Shown here piece by piece: positions 21,566 to 24,894 of a stretch of DNA of 24,894 nt. Below the pieces are notes generated by a model. That model worked only from the letters and a program-made list of their open reading frames with translations, made no database searches and had not been told where the DNA came from. Positions within the stretch are counted from its first letter, which is position 1. Every line of letters starts with the position of its first letter. This DNA comes from Microcaldota archaeon (GTDB taxonomy: Archaea > Micrarchaeota > Micrarchaeia > Anstonellales > Anstonellaceae), in assembly GCA_021813025.1 (NCBI GenBank), contig JAKAME010000011.1:1-24894 (forward strand), given 5' to 3'. The translations under genes and the position numbers were made by a program.

Positions 21566-23839
21566 ATGCAGGACTCGATGGGTTATTTCAATTCAAAGAA
21601 GAAGCAAATCATAGTCACGCTCGGCCCCTCCAGCTTCGAGCCTGCGGTGCTGAAGAAAATCGCAGCCCGCGACGTGGACTTCGTGCGCATAAACCTCTCC
21701 CACACGCCGGAGGACAAGATTGAGGAGACGATTCAGAGCGTCATAAAGCACGTCAAAACTCCGCTCATAATCGACACCGAAGGCTCGCAAATCCGCACAG
21801 GCTATCTTGGGCGCGATTCGGTGGAGCTGGCTGCCTGGGACCAGATACGCCTCTACGACCGCCATGTGCCCTGCGACGCAAAGACTCTTTATCTGCGCCC
21901 GGAGGAGACCCTGCGCCACCTGAAAGTGGGGGACCTCATATTCATCGACTTCGACACCGCCATAGTGCGGGTGGACGACGTTGGGACGCGCAAGGACGGA
22001 TACGTGCTCTGCACGGTCATCTCGGGCGGCTCGGTGGGCAACAACAAGGCGGTTACGGTGGAGAACCAGTCGTTCGTCCTGCCGGCCCTGAGCCGCAAGG
22101 ACGCCAAGGCCGTAGAGCTGGCCAAAAAATACAGCCTCGACCTCATCAACCTCTCCTTCTGCGACTGCCGCGAGGACGTGCTCAAGCTGAGGAAGCTGCA
22201 CCCCAAGGCGGTCGTCATATCCAAAATAGAGACGCGGCGGGGCGTGGACAATCTGGACGAGATTCTGGACGCCTCGGACGCCATCCTCATCGACCGCGGC
22301 GACCTCAGCCGCGAGGTCCCCTTCGAGCGCATAGCGTTCGCACAGAAAATCATCATCCGCCATGCAAACAAGAAGCAGAAGCCCGTCTTCGTGGCCACCA
22401 ACCTGCTGGACACCATGATGCGCTCTCTCAAACCCAGCAGGGCAGAAATCAACGACATCATCAACACTCTGCTGGACGGCGCGAGCGGGCTGGTGCTGGC
22501 CGCAGAAACCGCGATTGGGGCGCACCCGATTCAGACCATAGACTTCATGCGCGGGCTGTGCAACGAGACCGAGCGCATCGAAAAGTCCGGCCTGCTGAAA
22601 GCCGGGGCGGACGGACCGCTCATGAAGAGCATAGAGGAGACCAGCTACATCACCAGCCCAGTCATCGGCTCCAGCCTCGTGCGCCCGCATGGCGGCAGGC
22701 TGGTGGACCGCCTCATGCGCGCCAAGCCCGCGGAGGCCGAGCTGGCAAAACTGCCCGTTTTGGAGATTGACGAGGAGACCGCGATGGATGCCGAGCAAAT
22801 CGGCATCGGCGCATTCAGCCCGCTTGAAGGCTTCATGACAGAGAAGGACTTCCGCTCGGTGCTGGAGAAGATGCGGCTCTCGAGCGGGCCTGTCTGGACC
22901 ATTCCAATCATCATCCAGACTGACGAGAAGACTGCCTCAAAATACAAGGCAGGGGCGGACGTCCTGCTGGCAGAGAAACCCCAGAACAGGCCCGTGGCCA
23001 TCCTGCATTTGGAGGACAAATTCAAATTCGACAAAGCGGAGGCGGCCAGAAAATGGTTTGGCACAGACTCGCCCGACCACCCCGGAGCAAAGAAGATGAT
23101 GGAGAAGGGCGAGTGGGCGCTGGGGGGCAAGATAGACCTCATCGAGAGGCTGCCGAGGCATTACAAGCACCATGAGCTCACGCCGGCGCAGATGAGGCGC
23201 ATATTCGAGAGCATGGGCTGGACCAAGGTGCTGGGCTTCCACACCCGCAACATCCCGCACCGCTCGCACGAATTCATCCAGATGGCCGGGCTTGAGGCGG
23301 CCAACTGCGACGGCCTGCTGGTGCAGCCGGTGGTGGGGAGAAAGAAGAAGGGCGACTTCGAGACCGGGGCCATCGTGCGGGCCTATGAGGCCATGATGAG
23401 GCAGGTCTATCCGAAGAACAAGGTGGTGTTCGGCACGCTGGCCACCTTCTCGCGCTACGCGGGCCCGCGCGAGGCCGTGTTCACGGCCATATGCCGGCAG
23501 AACTTCGGCTGCAGCCATTTCGTGGTGGGCCGCGACCATACAGGAGTGGGCGCGCACTACCCGCCCGACGCGTCGCACAAGATATTCGACCAGTTCGGCG
23601 ATTTGGGCATCAGGGCAGTCAAGTTCGACGAAGTCGTGTTCTGCGAGCGGTGCGGCAGGCACACCCAGCTCAAGGACTGCCCGCATGACGCTTCGCTGCA
23701 CCACGCCATCAGCGGAACGAAAGTGAGGGAGCTTCTTGAGGCAGGCCAGCGGCCTCCGGAGTGGGCCATCCGCAAGGAAGTGGTGGACGCGGTGCTGGAA
23801 ATGAAAAAGGAGGGCTGCAAAATATTCGTGGACGGCTAG
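21566..23839 (+). CDS. Fusion: pyruvate kinase-like catalytic domain plus ATP sulfurylase
   Basis: This 757-aa protein joins two enzymes. Residues ~10-340 are a pyruvate kinase core (A and B domains): VTLGPSS (17-23), RINLSH (41-46), DTEGSQIRTG (70-79), the catalytic lysine in SKIE (219-222), RGDL (244-247), VATNLLDTM (276-284) and AET (313-315). The usual PK C-terminal domain is missing. From ~365 a full sulfate adenylyltransferase follows: PUA-like HGGRLVDR (375-382), FHTRNIPHRSHE (558-569), VVGRDHTGVG (653-662), a zinc knuckle (Cys693, Cys696, Cys705, His707) and ISGTKVREL (715-723). Sulfurylase makes APS and PPi from ATP and sulfate. Differences from consensus are E for K in DTKG, DRGD for ARGD and H for Q in QTRN. 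A start at 21551 or 21578 is also possible. APS kinase and a sulfotransferase follow, so the role is sulfate activation for glycans. Confidence 0.9.
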   Translation: MQDSMGYFNSKKKQIIVTLGPSSFEPAVLKKIAARDVDFVRINLSHTPEDKIEETIQSVIKHVKTPLIIDTEGSQIRTGYLGRDSVELAAWDQIRLYDRHVPCDAKTLYLRPEETLRHLKVGDLIFIDFDTAIVRVDDVGTRKDGYVLCTVISGGSVGNNKAVTVENQSFVLPALSRKDAKAVELAKKYSLDLINLSFCDCREDVLKLRKLHPKAVVISKIETRRGVDNLDEILDASDAILIDRGDLSREVPFERIAFAQKIIIRHANKKQKPVFVATNLLDTMMRSLKPSRAEINDIINTLLDGASGLVLAAETAIGAHPIQTIDFMRGLCNETERIEKSGLLKAGADGPLMKSIEETSYITSPVIGSSLVRPHGGRLVDRLMRAKPAEAELAKLPVLEIDEETAMDAEQIGIGAFSPLEGFMTEKDFRSVLEKMRLSSGPVWTIPIIIQTDEKTASKYKAGADVLLAEKPQNRPVAILHLEDKFKFDKAEAARKWFGTDSPDHPGAKKMMEKGEWALGGKIDLIERLPRHYKHHELTPAQMRRIFESMGWTKVLGFHTRNIPHRSHEFIQMAGLEAANCDGLLVQPVVGRKKKGDFETGAIVRAYEAMMRQVYPKNKVVFGTLATFSRYAGPREAVFTAICRQNFGCSHFVVGRDHTGVGAHYPPDASHKIFDQFGDLGIRAVKFDEVVFCERCGRHTQLKDCPHDASLHHAISGTKVRELLEAGQRPPEWAIRKEVVDAVLEMKKEGCKIFVDG

Positions 23840-23855
23840 AAGCGTGCGCGCTGGG

Positions 23856-24419
23856 ATGGCGGAGATGGAAGAGAAGCAAAAAACCAGTCTGGCGAGGGTG
23901 CTGTGGTTCACAGGCCTGTCGGGCAGCGGCAAGAGCACCATAGCGCTCGCGCTCAAAAGCAGGCTGGAGGGGGAGGGCAGGCACGTGCGCGTAATCGACG
24001 GCGACGACGTGCGCAGCAAGGAGCACAAGCACCTTGGCTTCTCGCGCGAGGACATAGAGGAAAACAACCGCCTGATAGCCCAGATGTGCAAAAGGCTGCA
24101 GCCAGAATTTGATTACATCCTGGTTCCGATAATCTCGCCGCTGCGCGAATCGAGGGAGAATGCGAGAAGGGAATTGGGGGGCGCTTTTGTAGAAGTGTAT
24201 GTAAATGCCAGCCTCGAAACCTGCATGCGCCGGGACGCCAAGGGGCTTTACAAAAAGGCGCTTTCCGGGCGGATAAAGAACTTCATAGGCGTGGACCCCC
24301 ACACCCCCTACGAGCCGCCCGAAAATCCGGACGTGGTTATAAATACGGAAAAAGACAGTGTTGGGGAGTCGGTTGAAAAGATAATGAAGCGCCTTGGGAT
24401 TGGAGATGAGATGGGATGA
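23856..24419 (+). CDS. cysC: Adenylylsulfate (APS) kinase
   Basis: The 187-aa protein phosphorylates APS at the 3'-OH to give PAPS. It has the P-loop GLSGSGKST (20-28), the APS-binding DGDDVR (48-53; DGDN/DGDxVR in the family), LGFSREDIEENNRLIA, ISPLRESRE (93-101), and the lid region with RDAKGLYKKALSGRIKNFIG leading to PYEPPENPDVVI. Length is that of a stand-alone APS kinase. It follows the pyruvate kinase-sulfurylase fusion by 16 bases, so the two steps to PAPS are adjacent. The start is uncertain: a GTG at 23844 is also open, and the ATG at 23856 was chosen to give a normal N-terminus. Its TGA overlaps the next gene's ATG. Confidence 0.93.
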   Translation: MAEMEEKQKTSLARVLWFTGLSGSGKSTIALALKSRLEGEGRHVRVIDGDDVRSKEHKHLGFSREDIEENNRLIAQMCKRLQPEFDYILVPIISPLRESRENARRELGGAFVEVYVNASLETCMRRDAKGLYKKALSGRIKNFIGVDPHTPYEPPENPDVVINTEKDSVGESVEKIMKRLGIGDEMG

Positions 24420-24894
24420 CATCCAAGCTTTCGATTTCAATCGGGCCCAAGCTCACCGAAGACTTGCTTCTGCTTGAGGGCATCACGCGGGCCGGCAAAT
24501 TTTTGCTTGGAAACCTCCTGCAGGGCCTGGAGGGAGTGGAGCATTACCAGTATGCGGGCATCGTGGAGCACCTGCCATACATGGAGCGCATGGGCTCCAT
24601 CGGGCGAAGGACCGCGCAGGCCCTGATGAAATGCCAGCTCGAGAATTACATCTATGACCAGATGGTGGGCCGCAACCTCAACTTCCGCAAAATCGACAAA
24701 TCCGCCATACACAACGTGCCAGACTTGGAGCGCTATGAGCGGCGGCTGGAGGAAAAGGACGACGCGCTCGCCATGGAGCAGCTGCGGGCGGGCGGCCTGT
24801 ATTTCCCATTCATCGCGCACGAGACAATGCCCAACATCGGCTTCTTCCTTGACCTTTATCCGAAGATGAAGGCCATACATGTAGAGCGGAACCC
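24416..24894 (+). CDS. Probable PAPS-dependent sulfotransferase (partial, runs off the window)
   Basis: The first 159 codons are present and the gene continues beyond the window. It starts at an ATG overlapping the APS kinase stop (ATGA), implying coupled translation. EGITRAGKFLLGNLL (21-35) resembles the 5'-phosphosulfate-binding loop of sulfotransferases, normally GxxRSGTT or a Lys-containing variant. The last visible segment, LDLYPKMKAIHVERN (145-159), is where the 3'-phosphate-binding motif (RxP/RNP) is expected. The position after sulfurylase and APS kinase supports sulfate transfer from PAPS to a glycan or lipid acceptor. The acceptor is unknown, and part of the fold lies outside the window. 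A P-loop kinase-like fold is the main alternative. Confidence 0.68.
   Translation, partial: MTSKLSISIGPKLTEDLLLLEGITRAGKFLLGNLLQGLEGVEHYQYAGIVEHLPYMERMGSIGRRTAQALMKCQLENYIYDQMVGRNLNFRKIDKSAIHNVPDLERYERRLEEKDDALAMEQLRAGGLYFPFIAHETMPNIGFFLDLYPKMKAIHVERN

Noticed and set aside
21566..23839. The fusion as an assembly or frameshift artefact
   Set aside because: The frame runs unbroken through both domains with a sensible linker and no repeat at the junction. It can only be excluded fully with reads.
21593..24091. Long minus-strand frames opposite the sulfurylase fusion (401 and 384 codons)
   Set aside because: The plus-strand protein is unmistakable; the antisense translations show no domain and are typical GC-rich shadows.
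1..24894. CRISPR arrays, insertion sequences, transposases or integrase attachment sites
   Set aside because: No regularly spaced repeats, terminal inverted repeats or transposase-like proteins were seen.

Overview
This window appears to come from the chromosome of a GC-rich archaeon. It opens with the last ~210 bases of a 16S rRNA gene that carries the archaeal form CCTTGCACACACCGCCCGTC and ends in GATCACCTCC. No 23S, 5S or tRNA follows, so the rRNA genes look unlinked, as in several DPANN lineages and Thermoplasmatales; I cannot place it to phylum. Many starts have GGTG/GGTGA/GGATGTGA Shine-Dalgarno boxes matching that 16S tail. Others look leaderless, with TATA-like boxes about 25 bases ahead.

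After one small two-helix membrane protein (441-929), nearly everything is a surface-glycan locus built of short, alternating-strand operons. (A) Minus strand, 4141 to 1017: glucose-1-P cytidylyltransferase (rfbF), CDP-glucose 4,6-dehydratase (rfbG), an RmlC-like epimerase and an SDR epimerase/reductase. (B) Plus, 4221-6426: a membrane-anchored GT2 glycosyltransferase and an SDR whose YxxxK is replaced by CxxxR. (C) Minus, 8301 to 6438: an RmlD-like reductase and an AEC-family permease. (D) Plus, 8409-11394: an SDR, RfbH (PLP/[2Fe-2S] 3-dehydrase with His in place of the PLP lysine) and RmlA. (E) Minus, 12662 to 11400: a second membrane GT2. (F) Plus, 12805-17786: a GT2-like domain fused to a long RmlA-type nucleotidyltransferase, a DegT aminotransferase and a GT-B transferase.

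A more AT-rich island (about 17.8-19.1 kb) holds a winged-helix regulator facing away from a class I methyltransferase. After it come an N-acetyl-sugar amidotransferase (PseA/WbpG type) and, convergent with it, a Gfo/Idh/MocA oxidoreductase with EAS where EKP is usual.

The right end is the most striking part: a 757-aa protein joining a pyruvate-kinase catalytic core to a complete ATP sulfurylase, followed by APS kinase and, overlapping it by an ATGA junction, the start of a probable sulfotransferase. Read together these form a sulfate activation and transfer module (sulfate to APS to PAPS to sulfated acceptor). The locus as a whole predicts a glycan with a CDP-derived 3,6-dideoxy sugar, an amino-deoxy sugar, an acetamidino sugar and sulfate esters. 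Several steps (E3 reductase, RmlB, flippase, ammonia-donor subunits) are not in the window. All functions are read from motifs; no database search was run.
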